A DNA stretch of 28,266 nt from assembly GCA_947166205.1 (NCBI GenBank), contig CAMVDI010000003.1, positions 1 through 28,266 of the forward strand. Direction: 5' to 3'. Each line of letters begins with the position of its first letter. Positions within the stretch are counted from its first letter, which is position 1. This stretch comes from an uncultured Clostridia bacterium. GTDB lineage: Bacteria; Bacillota_A; Clostridia; Christensenellales; Aristaeellaceae. Shown piece after piece: positions 7,309 to 15,393 of this stretch. A program made the translations under genes and the position numbers. Under the pieces are notes generated by a model. The model was not told the origin of the DNA, did not search any database, and saw only the letters and a list, made by a program, of their open reading frames with translations.

Positions 7309-7355
7309 GCGGTGTGAGCCATCGGATTTCGTTCCGCGGCTCACACCGCTTTTTT
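7309..7355 (+). terminator. Intercistronic terminator/attenuator in the transporter operon
   Basis: A 12-bp stem, GCGGTGTGAGCC (7309-7320) with GGCTCACACCGC (7338-7349), is followed by six T (7350-7355). An inner stem (CGGA/TCCG) may form in the loop. It sits between the binding-protein gene and the ATPase gene, only 20 nt before the ATPase start, so it probably causes partial termination. Confidence 0.85.
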
Positions 7356-7375
7356 CGGAAAGGAGCGGGCAGCCA

Positions 7376-8884
7376 ATGTCCAACGAAACCGTATTGACCA
7401 TGCGGGGAATCTGCAAATCTTTCCCCGGCGTGCGGGCGCTGCACGATGTGGATTTCACCCTGCGCAAGGGGGAGATCCACGCGCTGATGGGGGAGAACGG
7501 CGCCGGAAAATCCACCCTGATCAAGGTGCTGACCGGCGTCTATGAAAAGGACAGCGGCAGCATCCGGGTCGATGGCACGGAGGGAGAGGCGAGAATCCAT
7601 TCTCCCCAGGACGCCCAGAACATCGGCATCAGCACGGTGTATCAGGAGATCACCCTGTGCCCGAACCTGACCGTGGCGGAGAACATGTATATCGGCCGGG
7701 GAAAGGGCGCCACCGTGAACCGGAAGGAGAACGAGCGGAAGGCCGCCGAAATCCTGAGCAGTCTGGGCATCCCCGCCCGGCCGAAGCAGCAGCTGGGCAG
7801 CTGCTCCCTGGCGGTGCAGCAGATGGTGGCCATCGCCCGGGCGGTGGACATGCAGTGCCGGGTCCTGATCCTGGACGAGCCCACCTCCTCGCTGGACGAC
7901 AAGGAAGTGCAGATGCTCTTCAGCCTGATGCGGGACCTGAAGAGCCGCGGGGTCGGCATCATCTTTGTGACCCACTTCCTGGAGCAGGTCTATGAGGTCT
8001 GTGACCGGATCACCGTGCTGCGGAACGGCGAGCTGGTGGGGGAATACATGATTGAGCAGCTGCCCCAGGTTCAGCTGGTGGCGAAGATGATGGGCAAGGA
8101 GCTGGACGAGCTGAACGACCTGACCGGCGAGGAAAAGAAGAGCACAACGGAGCAGGAGGTGCTCTACGAGGCGGAAAACCTTTCCTCCTCGGAGGCGCGG
8201 CCCTTCAGCTTCCGGATCCGGAAGGGGGAGGTCAACGGCTTTACCGGCCTGCTGGGATCCGGGCGCAGCGAGAGCGTCCGGGCCATCTTCGGCGCCGACC
8301 GGGTAACGGGCGGCAAGGTGAAAATGCACGGGAAGGATGTCCGGATCACCAAGCCCTACGCCGCCATGAAGGCGGGAATCGGGTACCTGGCGGAGGACCG
8401 GAAGCGGGACGGCATCATCGCGGAGCTCAGCGTGCGGGAGAACATGATTCTGGCGCTGCAGGTCATGAAGGGCTTCTTCAGGCCCCTTTCCCGGGCGGAG
8501 GCGGAGAAGTTCGCGGATGAATACATCGACGCCCTGAAGATCAAGACCGCCAGCAAGGATACCCCCATCGGATCCCTCAGCGGCGGCAACCAGCAGAAGG
8601 TGATTCTGGCCCGCTGGCTTCTGACCCATCCGGAATACCTGATTCTGGACGAGCCCACCCGGGGCATCGACGTGGGCACCAAGCTGGAGATTCAGAAGCT
8701 GGTGCTGAAGCTGGCGGAGGACAACGTGAGCGTGACCTTTATCTCCTCCGAGGTGGAGGAGATGCTGCGGACCTGCAGCAGGCTGATCGTCATGCGGGAC
8801 AGGAACATCGTGGGCGAGCTGACGGGGTCCGACCTGAATCAGGCCCAGGTCATGAAGACCATTGCGGGAGGTGAGGCGTCGTGA
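7376..8884 (+). CDS. ytfR: Sugar ABC transporter ATP-binding protein (YtfR-like, duplicated ATPase)
   Basis: This 502-residue protein has two fused ABC ATPase halves, the RbsA/MglA/YtfR layout for pentose and hexose import. The first half has Walker A GENGAGKST (39-47), a signature CSLAVQQMVAIARAV and LILDEPTSSLD. The CSLAVQQ form and VTHFLEQVYEVCDRITVLRNG closely resemble E. coli YtfR. The second half has the degenerate P-loop GLLGSGRSE usual for this family, LSGGNQQKV and LILDEPTRGIDVG. Start: AAAGGAGC lies upstream of ATG 7376. The stop overlaps the first permease start (GTGA). It powers uptake through the two permeases that follow. Confidence 0.94.
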   Translation: MSNETVLTMRGICKSFPGVRALHDVDFTLRKGEIHALMGENGAGKSTLIKVLTGVYEKDSGSIRVDGTEGEARIHSPQDAQNIGISTVYQEITLCPNLTVAENMYIGRGKGATVNRKENERKAAEILSSLGIPARPKQQLGSCSLAVQQMVAIARAVDMQCRVLILDEPTSSLDDKEVQMLFSLMRDLKSRGVGIIFVTHFLEQVYEVCDRITVLRNGELVGEYMIEQLPQVQLVAKMMGKELDELNDLTGEEKKSTTEQEVLYEAENLSSSEARPFSFRIRKGEVNGFTGLLGSGRSESVRAIFGADRVTGGKVKMHGKDVRITKPYAAMKAGIGYLAEDRKRDGIIAELSVRENMILALQVMKGFFRPLSRAEAEKFADEYIDALKIKTASKDTPIGSLSGGNQQKVILARWLLTHPEYLILDEPTRGIDVGTKLEIQKLVLKLAEDNVSVTFISSEVEEMLRTCSRLIVMRDRNIVGELTGSDLNQAQVMKTIAGGEAS

Positions 8885-9966
8885 CGACCGTGAAAAAGGA
8901 AAGCAGGGGCCGGGGCGGGATCGGCCAGCTGCTGATTCCCCTGATCGCCATCGGACTGCTGGTGATTTTCAATCTGATCCGGGATCCCGGATTCTTCAGC
9001 ATTGAAACGAAGCTGAACAACAACGGCAGCACGGTGCTGGCGGGCAACCTGATCAGCATCATCAACGGCGCCAGCGAGCTGGCGGTTCTGGCCATGGGCA
9101 TGACGCTGGTGACGGCGGCCTGCGGCGGGCAGGACATCTCCGTGGGCGCGGCGGCGGCCATCGCCGGCAGCGTTTTCGTGAAGATCATCCGGGGCGCCTC
9201 CGTGGTGACCGGGGGAACCGTGGCGCTGGCCTTCCTGGCCTGCTGCCTGGTGGCTGTGCTCTTCGACGCCTTCAACGGCACGCTGGTTTCCGTGTTCAGG
9301 ATTCAGCCCATGATCGCCACGCTGATCCTCTACACCTGCGGACGCTCCATCGCGTACTGGATCAACGGCGGCGCCACGCCCACCATCGACAGCCCCATTA
9401 CCGGCGCCATCGGCAGCTTTATCCCGGGCATCCCGGTTCCGACCCCTGTGCTGATCGTGGCGCTGATGGCCCTGCTGTTCTCCCTGCTGTTCCGGTTCAC
9501 CACCCTGGGCCTGTACACCCAGGCGGTGGGCATCAACCAGAGCGCGGCCCGGCTGATGGGCATCAACACCACCTTCATCAAGCTGCTGAGCTTCATCGTG
9601 CTGGGGGTGTGCGTGGCCGTGGCCGGAACCATCGGCGTGTGCCGGCTGCAGCTGATCAACCATGAGACCCTGCTGATCGATATCGAGATGGACACCATCC
9701 TGGCGGTGGCCATCGGCGGAAACAGCCTGGGGGGCGGCAAATTCAAGATCAGCGGCTCCATCCTCGGCGCCTACGTGATTCAGATGCTGACCATCACGCT
9801 GTACGCCATGAAGGTGTCCTCCACGGACGTGAAGGCCTACAAGGCCATCGTGATCATTCTGCTGGTTGTGATCGGTTCCCCGGTGGTGAAGCGCTGGTTC
9901 TCCGGCGTGACCGCGAAGATCCGGGCGGGATCGAATCATCCGGCGGCTGGGAAGGAGGGAGCGTGA
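8881..9966 (+). CDS. ytfT: Sugar ABC transporter permease 1 (YtfT-like)
   Basis: This is a 361-residue integral membrane protein of the RbsC/YtfT branched-chain-type permease family. Hydrophobic segments run through most of its length, starting at about 18-35 (LLIPLIAIGLLVIF). The family motif appears as MTLVTAACGGQDISVGAAAAIAG, with Gln-Asp where many relatives have Ile-Asp. The region VGINQSAARLMGIN and the LAVAIGGNSLGGG stretch near the end are also typical. It starts at a GTG overlapping the ATPase stop, so translation is probably coupled. It should pair with the next gene to form a heteromeric channel, as YtfT and YjfF do in E. coli. Confidence 0.9.
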   Translation: MTTVKKESRGRGGIGQLLIPLIAIGLLVIFNLIRDPGFFSIETKLNNNGSTVLAGNLISIINGASELAVLAMGMTLVTAACGGQDISVGAAAAIAGSVFVKIIRGASVVTGGTVALAFLACCLVAVLFDAFNGTLVSVFRIQPMIATLILYTCGRSIAYWINGGATPTIDSPITGAIGSFIPGIPVPTPVLIVALMALLFSLLFRFTTLGLYTQAVGINQSAARLMGINTTFIKLLSFIVLGVCVAVAGTIGVCRLQLINHETLLIDIEMDTILAVAIGGNSLGGGKFKISGSILGAYVIQMLTITLYAMKVSSTDVKAYKAIVIILLVVIGSPVVKRWFSGVTAKIRAGSNHPAAGKEGA

Positions 9967-11018
9967 TGACCATGACGAAGGGAAATCAGGGATCCCTGCG
10001 GCGGGAGCCGCTGACGGACACCCAGCTCCTGATGACGATTACGGTCTGCATTTTCATCGCCATGTACGTCCTGGCGATGATCTTCCTGGGAGGCGGTTTC
10101 CTGCGGCCCCAGCAGATCTTTGATCTGCTGAACGACAACGCGGCGCTGATCATCGTGGCCTGCGGGCTGACCGTCGTCATGATCGGCGGCGGAATCGACA
10201 TCAGCGTGGGCGGCGTGACCAGCCTGGTGGTCATGAGCTGCGTGCTCTACCTCAACGGCGGGGGCAGCGTGCCGGTGGCCATGCTGCTGGCCCTGGGCAT
10301 CGGCCTGGCCTTCGGCCTGGTCCACGGATTCCTGATCAGCTATCTGGAAATCCAGCCCTTCATCGTGACCCTGGCGGGCATGTTCTTCGCCCGGGGCATG
10401 ACGACCATCCTTTCCGTCAACCCCCAGAAGCTGGCCCACGAGGGGATGAACGCCCTGCGGGGGATCAAGATTGAGATCCCCTGGCTGGGCTATACGGCCA
10501 AGAACGGCAACCTGATCCCCGGGCGGATTGAGCTGGGGGTTGTGGCGGCGGTTCTGTGCGTGGCCGCGGTCTGGGCGCTGCTGAAGTACTTCCGGACGGG
10601 CCGGAACTTCTACGCCCTGGGCGGAAACCAGCAGAGCGCGCTGATGCTGGGCATCAACGTGAAGCGGACCCGGTTCCTGACCTATGTGATCAGCGGGCTG
10701 CTCAGCGGCATCGCCGGCTTTGTCTTCATGATGCATACCGGCGCCGGAAACGCCACGAACGCCGCCGGCGCGGAAATGAATGCCATCGCCTCCTCCATCA
10801 TCGGCGGCACGCTGCTGACCGGCGGCGTGGGCAGCGTGATCGGCACCTTCTTCGGCACCCTGACCCTGACGACGATCAAGAAGATCGTTGTGACCAGCGG
10901 GCTGAAGGATCCCTGGTGGCAGAGCATCACCACCGGCCTGATGCTGTTCTTCTTCATCGTGCTGCAGAGCGTCGTGCTCAGCAACCGGGGAAAGAAAAAG
11001 GCGCCGGTCAAGTCCTGA
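9963..11018 (+). CDS. yjfF: Sugar ABC transporter permease 2 (YjfF-like)
   Basis: This 351-residue permease belongs to the same family as its neighbour and has about eight to ten hydrophobic segments. The signature GLTVVMIGGGIDISVGGV is intact, followed by FYALGGNQQSALMLGIN and IASSIIGGTLLTGGVGSVIG. The start is either GTG at 9963 or the ATG one codon later; both overlap the upstream permease stop, so the two are translated together. Having two different permeases with one duplicated ATPase is the YtfQRT-YjfF arrangement rather than the RbsABC one, which supports a galactofuranose-type importer. A strong terminator follows at 11051, ending the operon. Confidence 0.9.
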   Translation: MMTMTKGNQGSLRREPLTDTQLLMTITVCIFIAMYVLAMIFLGGGFLRPQQIFDLLNDNAALIIVACGLTVVMIGGGIDISVGGVTSLVVMSCVLYLNGGGSVPVAMLLALGIGLAFGLVHGFLISYLEIQPFIVTLAGMFFARGMTTILSVNPQKLAHEGMNALRGIKIEIPWLGYTAKNGNLIPGRIELGVVAAVLCVAAVWALLKYFRTGRNFYALGGNQQSALMLGINVKRTRFLTYVISGLLSGIAGFVFMMHTGAGNATNAAGAEMNAIASSIIGGTLLTGGVGSVIGTFFGTLTLTTIKKIVVTSGLKDPWWQSITTGLMLFFFIVLQSVVLSNRGKKKAPVKS

Positions 11019-11050
11019 CGGCTTCTTTTCCGGCTCCGGTGAAGGGACTC

Positions 11051-11089
11051 AAAACCGGCCCGCCTGATTTCAGGGGGCCGGTTTTTTTT
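11051..11089 (+). terminator. Intrinsic terminator of the sugar transporter operon
   Basis: AAACCGGCCC...CCTG pairs with CAGG...GGGCCGGTTT (about 11052-11065 with 11071-11084), followed by a run of eight T (11082-11089). It stands 33 nt after the second permease stop. Confidence 0.88.
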
Positions 11090-11210
11090 CGGCCTTCCGG
11101 AGGGAAAACCGGCGTGGTTCTCCGGCTCCGGGGCGGCCTTCCGGGGCGGAAACCGGGGCCCGCCGGCCCGGGGGAAAGGGAAGGGAGCTCATACAGCGGA
11201 AAGACAATGA

Positions 11211-11246
11211 AATGCATTGCTTTTCACGGAAAATCATGATAGCATG
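11211..11246 (+). promoter_or_regulatory. Candidate promoter with palindromes upstream of the XRE-cupin gene
   Basis: A TTGCTT -35 (11217-11222), 17-bp spacer and TAGCAT -10 (11240-11245) form a moderate promoter. AATGCATT (11211-11218) is a perfect palindrome touching the -35, and CATGATAGCATG (11235-11246) is a near-palindrome over the -10. Either could be an operator for the regulator encoded downstream, which would give autoregulation. Confidence 0.45.
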
Positions 11247-11294
11247 TGCAAAACTGCCAAGGGGGCGCCGGCGCGGCGCGGGAAGGAACGGACG

Positions 11295-11855
11295 ATGAAT
11301 CAGATTCAGATGATAGCCATGCGGATTGCGGATCTTCGGGATATCCTGGGTATGACGCAGGAGGAGGTCGCGGCCAAGAGCCAGGTTCCGCTGGAGGATT
11401 ATATCGCCTATGAGAAGGGGGAGAAGGATTTCTCCTTTTCGAATCTTTTCAACATCGCGGAGACCCTGGGGGTGGACATTTCCGACCTGCTGACCGGGGA
11501 GAGCCCGAAGCTGCGGGGATATATCCTGACCCGGAAGGGAAAGGGCCTGGCCTTTGACCGCCGGAGGCAGTATCACTATCAGCATCTGGCCTACAACTTT
11601 TCCCACAAGCTGGCGGAGCCCTTCATCGTGACGGTGGAGAAGGATCAGCCCGGCGTCGTCAAGCAGGCTCACAGCCATGAGGGCCAGGAGTTTGACTACG
11701 TGCTGGAGGGATATCTGCGAATTATTCTGGGAGGAAACGAATTGCTGCTGGCCCCCGGGGACAGCGTCTATTACGATTCCTCCCTGCCTCATGTGATGTA
11801 CGCTCCGGAAGGGGACTGCCGCTTTATCGCGGTGGTGATCAAGGCCGGCGAGTGA
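11295..11855 (+). CDS. XRE-family transcriptional regulator with C-terminal cupin domain
   Basis: This 186-residue protein joins an N-terminal XRE helix-turn-helix (about 8-63, with LRDILGMTQEEVAAKSQVPL and FNIAETLGVDISDLL) to a cupin sensor domain (about 105-182). The cupin has HSHEGQEFDYVLEG and a later His in SSLPHVMYAP, the usual metal- or ligand-binding positions. I chose ATG 11295, with AAGGA upstream, because the longer frame from 11217 adds 26 residues unlike the family and begins inside the predicted promoter. The neighbouring acyl-CoA synthetase starts 64 nt downstream on the same strand, so the regulator probably controls that gene and itself in response to a small ligand. The family is secure and the ligand unknown. 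Confidence 0.9.
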   Translation: MNQIQMIAMRIADLRDILGMTQEEVAAKSQVPLEDYIAYEKGEKDFSFSNLFNIAETLGVDISDLLTGESPKLRGYILTRKGKGLAFDRRRQYHYQHLAYNFSHKLAEPFIVTVEKDQPGVVKQAHSHEGQEFDYVLEGYLRIILGGNELLLAPGDSVYYDSSLPHVMYAPEGDCRFIAVVIKAGE

Positions 11856-11919
11856 CCGGGCGGGAGAGCCGGGGCCGCCCCGGGTCTCCGGAATGATTTG
11901 CAGAAAGAAGGACGGACGG

Positions 11920-13590
11920 ATGAAGCCGCTTTACAGAGAGTATCTGGATGTGGAAGGGGACTTCCTGAACTATGAGGATTTCAACAAGAACTTCCGCCTG
12001 AAGAAGGCGGAAGGCTTCAACTTCGCCTACGACGTGGTGGACCGCTACGGCCGGGAGGATCCGGAGCGCCCCGCCCTGCTGTGGACGGATCCGGAGGGGG
12101 ACGTGGTCCGCTACGATTTCCGCCGGATGATGCTGGACAGCAACCGGGCCGCGAACTATCTGACCTCCCTGGGGGTGAAAAAGGGGGACGCGGTGCTGCT
12201 GATCCTGAAGCGGCATCACGAATTCTGGCCCATCCTGATGGGCCTGCACAAGATCGGCGCCATCGCCGTGCCCGCCACCCATCTGCTGACCGCCAAGGAT
12301 ATCCGGTACCGGGTGCAGTCCGCCGGGATCAGCGTGATCATCACCACCGAGCATACCACCTGCGTGGCGGATGCTGTGCTGGAGGCGGCGCCGGACTGCC
12401 CGACGCTGAAGCACCTGCTGCTGGTCCGATCCGAGCGGGAGGGCTTCGAGAGCTTTGACCGGGGCTTCGCGGCGGCGTCGGACGTCTGGGAAAAGCCCGC
12501 CGGGGACGCCCTGGCCTGCGGCCGGGATATCATGCTGGTGTACTTTACCTCCGGAACCACCGGCCAGCCCAAGATGGTGGCCCATGATTTCTTCTATCCC
12601 CTGGGGCACATCCTGACCGGGGTGTACTGGCTCCAGTGCGAGGACGGGGGGCTGCATCTGACCGTATCCGAAACCGGATGGGCGAAGTCCGTCTGGGGCA
12701 AGCTGTACGGCCAGTGGCTGGCGGGCAGCTGCGTCTTCGTGTACGATTTTGACAAGTTCAAAGGGGCGGAGATCCTTTCCATGATCGAGAAATTCGGGAT
12801 CACGACCTACTGCTCCCCGCCCACCATGTACCGCTTCATCCTGCAGGAGGATCTGTCCCGGTACGACCTGAGCAGCCTGCATCACTGCTCCGTGGCCGGG
12901 GAACCCCTGCCGCCGGAGATCGCCGAGGACTGGAAGCGCCAGACCGGCATCGAGCTGCGGGAATGCTTCGGCCAGACGGAGCTGGTGCCGACCCTGGTGA
13001 CCTTCCCCTGGATGAAGGTGGTCCAGGGCTCCATGGGGAAGCCCGCCCCCCTGTTCGACGTGGATATCGTGGACGGGGAGGGAAACTCCTGCCCCGCCGG
13101 AACCACCGGGGAAATCGTGATCCGGGTGCATCACGGGAAACCCTACGGGATGTTCGCCGGGTATTACAAGCATCCGGAGATGACGGCGGAGGCCCTGGAG
13201 GGAAATGTCTATCACACGAAGGACCTGGCCTGGAAGGATGAGTGGGGATACTACTGGTATGTGGGCCGGGCGGACGATGTGATCAAGTCCAGCGGATACC
13301 GGATCGGCCCCTTCGAGGTGGAGAGCGCGCTGCTGGAGCATCCCGCGGTGCTGGAATGCGCCATCACCGGGGTGCCGGACCCGCTGCGGGGCCAGATCGT
13401 CAAGGCCACGGTGGTGCTGAAGCCCGGATACGAGGCCTCCGACGAGATGGTGAAGGAGCTGCAGAACCACGTGAAGCACCTGACCGCCCCCTACAAGTAT
13501 CCCCGGCGGGTCGAGTTTGTGAAGGAGCTTCCCAAGACCATCTCCGGCAAGGTGCGCCGGTTTGAGATCCGGGACAGGGACAGCAAGTGA
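11920..13590 (+). CDS. AMP-forming acyl-CoA synthetase (medium-chain type)
   Basis: This is an ANL-superfamily enzyme of 556 residues that should activate a carboxylic acid to its acyl-adenylate with ATP and transfer it to CoA. The P-loop YFTSGTTGQPK ends at K218. The core has GWAKSVWGKLYGQW and ECFGQTELV, the hinge is GRADDVIKSSGYRIGPFEVES, and the catalytic Lys is K544 in PKTISGKVRR. This C-terminal form, preceded by PYKYPRRVEFV, resembles the medium-chain (ACSM/Acs-like) group more than housekeeping acetyl-CoA synthetase. ATG 11920 is chosen because AAGGA lies 7 nt upstream; a nine-codon longer frame from 11893 has a poorer site. The XRE-cupin regulator upstream and recO 6 nt downstream are co-oriented. 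Substrate chain length cannot be read from the sequence. Confidence 0.9.
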   Translation: MKPLYREYLDVEGDFLNYEDFNKNFRLKKAEGFNFAYDVVDRYGREDPERPALLWTDPEGDVVRYDFRRMMLDSNRAANYLTSLGVKKGDAVLLILKRHHEFWPILMGLHKIGAIAVPATHLLTAKDIRYRVQSAGISVIITTEHTTCVADAVLEAAPDCPTLKHLLLVRSEREGFESFDRGFAAASDVWEKPAGDALACGRDIMLVYFTSGTTGQPKMVAHDFFYPLGHILTGVYWLQCEDGGLHLTVSETGWAKSVWGKLYGQWLAGSCVFVYDFDKFKGAEILSMIEKFGITTYCSPPTMYRFILQEDLSRYDLSSLHHCSVAGEPLPPEIAEDWKRQTGIELRECFGQTELVPTLVTFPWMKVVQGSMGKPAPLFDVDIVDGEGNSCPAGTTGEIVIRVHHGKPYGMFAGYYKHPEMTAEALEGNVYHTKDLAWKDEWGYYWYVGRADDVIKSSGYRIGPFEVESALLEHPAVLECAITGVPDPLRGQIVKATVVLKPGYEASDEMVKELQNHVKHLTAPYKYPRRVEFVKELPKTISGKVRRFEIRDRDSK

Positions 13591-13596
13591 GCGCCC

Positions 13597-14385
13597 ATGG
13601 TACAGACGGAGAATACGGCCATCGTGCTGCGGCACGTGAATTACCGGGACAATGACCGGATGGTGACCCTTTTCAGCCCCTCCCGGGGGCGGATCGACGC
13701 GGTGATCCGGAACTGCCGGAAGCCGAAGTCCCACAACCTGAACGCGGGGGAGCTGTTTGCCCTGGGGGATTATTCCCTGTATGAGAACGGAGGCCGGGTG
13801 ACCGTGACCTCCGTCCATCTGATTGAGACCTTTTACGCCCTGCGGCAGGATTATGAACGCCTGACCTGCGGCACCTATCTGCTGAGCCTGACGGAGGCGG
13901 TGATCGAGCCGGAGCAGGAGCGGCGGGAGCTGTTCATGCTGCTTCTGCACACCCTGAGCCGGCTGACCTTCTCGGACCAGCCCTGGCGGCCGCTCCTGGC
14001 GGGATTCCTGCTGCACTTCTCCGCCTGCGAGGGGTTCAAGCCCCGGCTGAACCACTGCGTGCTCTGCGGGAAAAAGCTGGAGGAGGCGGAGCCCTGCGCC
14101 TTTGATCTGGAGGAGGGGGGCCTGTGCTGCGCCGCCTGCCTGAAGAAGGCGCCGCATCCGGCGGGGATGAGGACCCCCGGAGAGGCCGGGGGGCTGTACG
14201 CCCCGGGAAACCGGGTTCCGGTTTCCTCCCGGGAGATCCGATGGATGCGGGAGGCGCTGCAAAGCGGTTCCGCCTCCTGGACGGACCGGCCGGAGGCCCG
14301 GGCGCCCTTCTCCCTGCTGCGGAAATACGTGGAGGGCCGGCTGGGCCGGCGGCTCCGCAGCGGCGCCCTGCTGCCGGAGGAATAA
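13597..14385 (+). CDS. recO: DNA repair protein RecO
   Basis: RecO helps load RecA onto single-stranded DNA and anneals strands in the RecFOR pathway. The 262-residue length fits the family. An N-terminal OB-fold (about 1-80: TENTAIVLRHVNYRDNDRMVTLFSPSRGRI) is followed by a helical domain with a zinc site: C154 and C157 in NHCVLCGKK, then C178 and C181 in CCAACLKK. The gene begins 6 nt after the acyl-CoA synthetase stop with a weak Shine-Dalgarno, suggesting coupled translation, although the two functions are unrelated. Another recombination gene, recA, lies 14 kb away in the same window. Confidence 0.95.
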   Translation: MVQTENTAIVLRHVNYRDNDRMVTLFSPSRGRIDAVIRNCRKPKSHNLNAGELFALGDYSLYENGGRVTVTSVHLIETFYALRQDYERLTCGTYLLSLTEAVIEPEQERRELFMLLLHTLSRLTFSDQPWRPLLAGFLLHFSACEGFKPRLNHCVLCGKKLEEAEPCAFDLEEGGLCCAACLKKAPHPAGMRTPGEAGGLYAPGNRVPVSSREIRWMREALQSGSASWTDRPEARAPFSLLRKYVEGRLGRRLRSGALLPEE

Positions 14386-14415
14386 AAACCGGCCCCGGGG
14401 CGGATAAAAAAATGC

Positions 14416-14444
14416 TTGCGCGGAAAGAAAAACTCTGATATAAT
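14416..14444 (+). promoter_or_regulatory. Promoter of the rpsF-ssb-rpsR operon
   Basis: TTGCGC (14416-14421), a 17-bp spacer and a perfect TATAAT (14439-14444) form a strong sigma-A promoter about 65 nt before rpsF. Confidence 0.85.
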
Positions 14445-14452
14445 CCGTGATT

Positions 14453-14503
14453 GGCACATCCTTGCGCTGCAGGATAAGCAGCGCCATATGTCCGTGAGGA
14501 GGT
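14453..14503 (+). promoter_or_regulatory. rpsF leader resembling the S6:S18-binding autoregulatory RNA
   Basis: The leader holds a 7-bp hairpin, GCGCTGC (14464-14470) with GCAGCGC (14478-14484). Flanking sequences ACAT and ATGT can form a lower stem, and CCG follows directly on its 3' side, just before the AGGAGG ribosome binding site. Bacterial rpsF leaders are known to carry a CCG-containing structure bound by the S6:S18 complex, which represses translation of the operon. The resemblance was judged by eye, without a covariance-model search. Confidence 0.55.
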
Positions 14504-14509
14504 GAAAGA

Positions 14510-14917
14510 ATGATGAACAGGTATGAAATGATCTACATCATCGACACGGGGCTCGAGGAGACCGCCCGCAAGGAACTGATTGAAAAGGTTTCCGGGCTGA
14601 TTACCGCGAACGGTGGTGAGATCGAGAAGGTCGACGAGACCTGGGGAAAACGCCGCCTGGCCTACGCGATCGACTACAAGACCGAGGGCTGGTACGTTCT
14701 GGTGAACTTCAAGGCCCCTGCCGAACTGCCCCGCGAGCTCGAGCGCAACCTGCAGATTAACGAAAACGTGCTGCGTTATCTGGTGGTGAAGCTGGAGGAG
14801 AAGCGCTCCGCAGTGAAGCCGCGCCCCGTGCGCCCGGCCGCTCCCGCCGAGGAAGCCGCCCCTGCCGAGGCTGCCGCTCCCGCCGAGGAAGCCGCTCCGG
14901 CCGCCGAAGCTGAATAA
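14510..14917 (+). CDS. rpsF: 30S ribosomal protein S6 with Ala/Pro/Glu-rich C-terminal tail
   Basis: S6 binds 16S rRNA with S18 in the small-subunit platform. The core (about 1-100: NRYEMIYIIDTG, then ETWGKRRLAYAI and LRYLVVKLEEK) is standard. The protein is 135 residues against a usual 95 or so, because of a tail of about 30 residues made of AAPAEE-type repeats. The ATG at 14510 is directly followed by a second ATG, and either fits the GGAGG upstream. Gene order rpsF-ssb-rpsR is the conserved bacterial arrangement. Codon choice is restrained, as in highly expressed genes. Confidence 0.96.
   Translation: MMNRYEMIYIIDTGLEETARKELIEKVSGLITANGGEIEKVDETWGKRRLAYAIDYKTEGWYVLVNFKAPAELPRELERNLQINENVLRYLVVKLEEKRSAVKPRPVRPAAPAEEAAPAEAAAPAEEAAPAAEAE
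14840..14895 (+). repeat. 36-bp-period direct repeat in the rpsF tail
   Basis: The 20-mer GCTCCCGCCGAGGAAGCCGC occurs at 14840-14859 and again at 14876-14895. It encodes the repeated APAEEAA of the S6 tail and could vary in copy number between strains. Confidence 0.75.
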
Positions 14918-14935
14918 GCGGAAGGGGAGAGGAAG

Positions 14936-15370
14936 ATGAACAGGCTGACAATTATCGGGAATCTGACCCGCGATCCGGAACAGCGGACCACCCCCTCCGG
15001 GGCGACCGTCTGCTCCTTTACGGTGGCGGTGAACCGCCGCGGACGCCGCGACGCCCAGGCCGGCCAGCCGGAGGCGGATTTCTTCCGTGTTTCCGCCTGG
15101 AACCAGCTGGGCGACAACTGCGCGCGCTATCTGGCCAAGGGCCGGAAGGTGGCCGTTGTGGGCCCCGTGAGCGTGCATACCTATCAGGGCAGCGACGGAC
15201 AGACGCGCGCTTCCCTGGAAGTGATGGCGAACGATGTTGAGTTCCTGTCTTCCCGGAGCGAGATGGAAGGCGACGGCGGCTATGCCGCGCCCGCCGCTTC
15301 GTCCGCGCCTGCCGCGGAGACCCCGTCCGCCGGTTTTACCGCTGTGGAAACCGACGAACTGCCCTTTTAA
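14936..15370 (+). CDS. ssb: Single-stranded DNA-binding protein
   Basis: SSB coats single-stranded DNA in replication and repair and recruits partners through its C-terminal tip. The 144-residue protein has an OB-fold at about 1-106 (NRLTIIGNLTRDPEQRTTPSG, FFRVSAWNQLGDNCARYLAKGRKVAVVGPV), an Ala/Pro/Ser-rich linker and the tip DELPF, which matches the conserved acidic SSB end. It lies between rpsF and rpsR, its usual place in Bacillota, 18 nt after rpsF. Confidence 0.97.
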   Translation: MNRLTIIGNLTRDPEQRTTPSGATVCSFTVAVNRRGRRDAQAGQPEADFFRVSAWNQLGDNCARYLAKGRKVAVVGPVSVHTYQGSDGQTRASLEVMANDVEFLSSRSEMEGDGGYAAPAASSAPAAETPSAGFTAVETDELPF

Positions 15371-15393
15371 CGAAATAAGGAGGTACAAGCCCC

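Noticed and set aside
11217..11294. A longer start for the XRE-cupin regulator
   Set aside because: It begins inside the predicted promoter and adds 26 residues not seen in the family. ATG 11295 has a better ribosome binding site.
11839..14487. An 882-codon open frame on the minus strand opposite the acyl-CoA synthetase and recO
   Set aside because: Long antisense frames are common in high-GC genes. It spans two conserved genes and their gap and shows no family motif.
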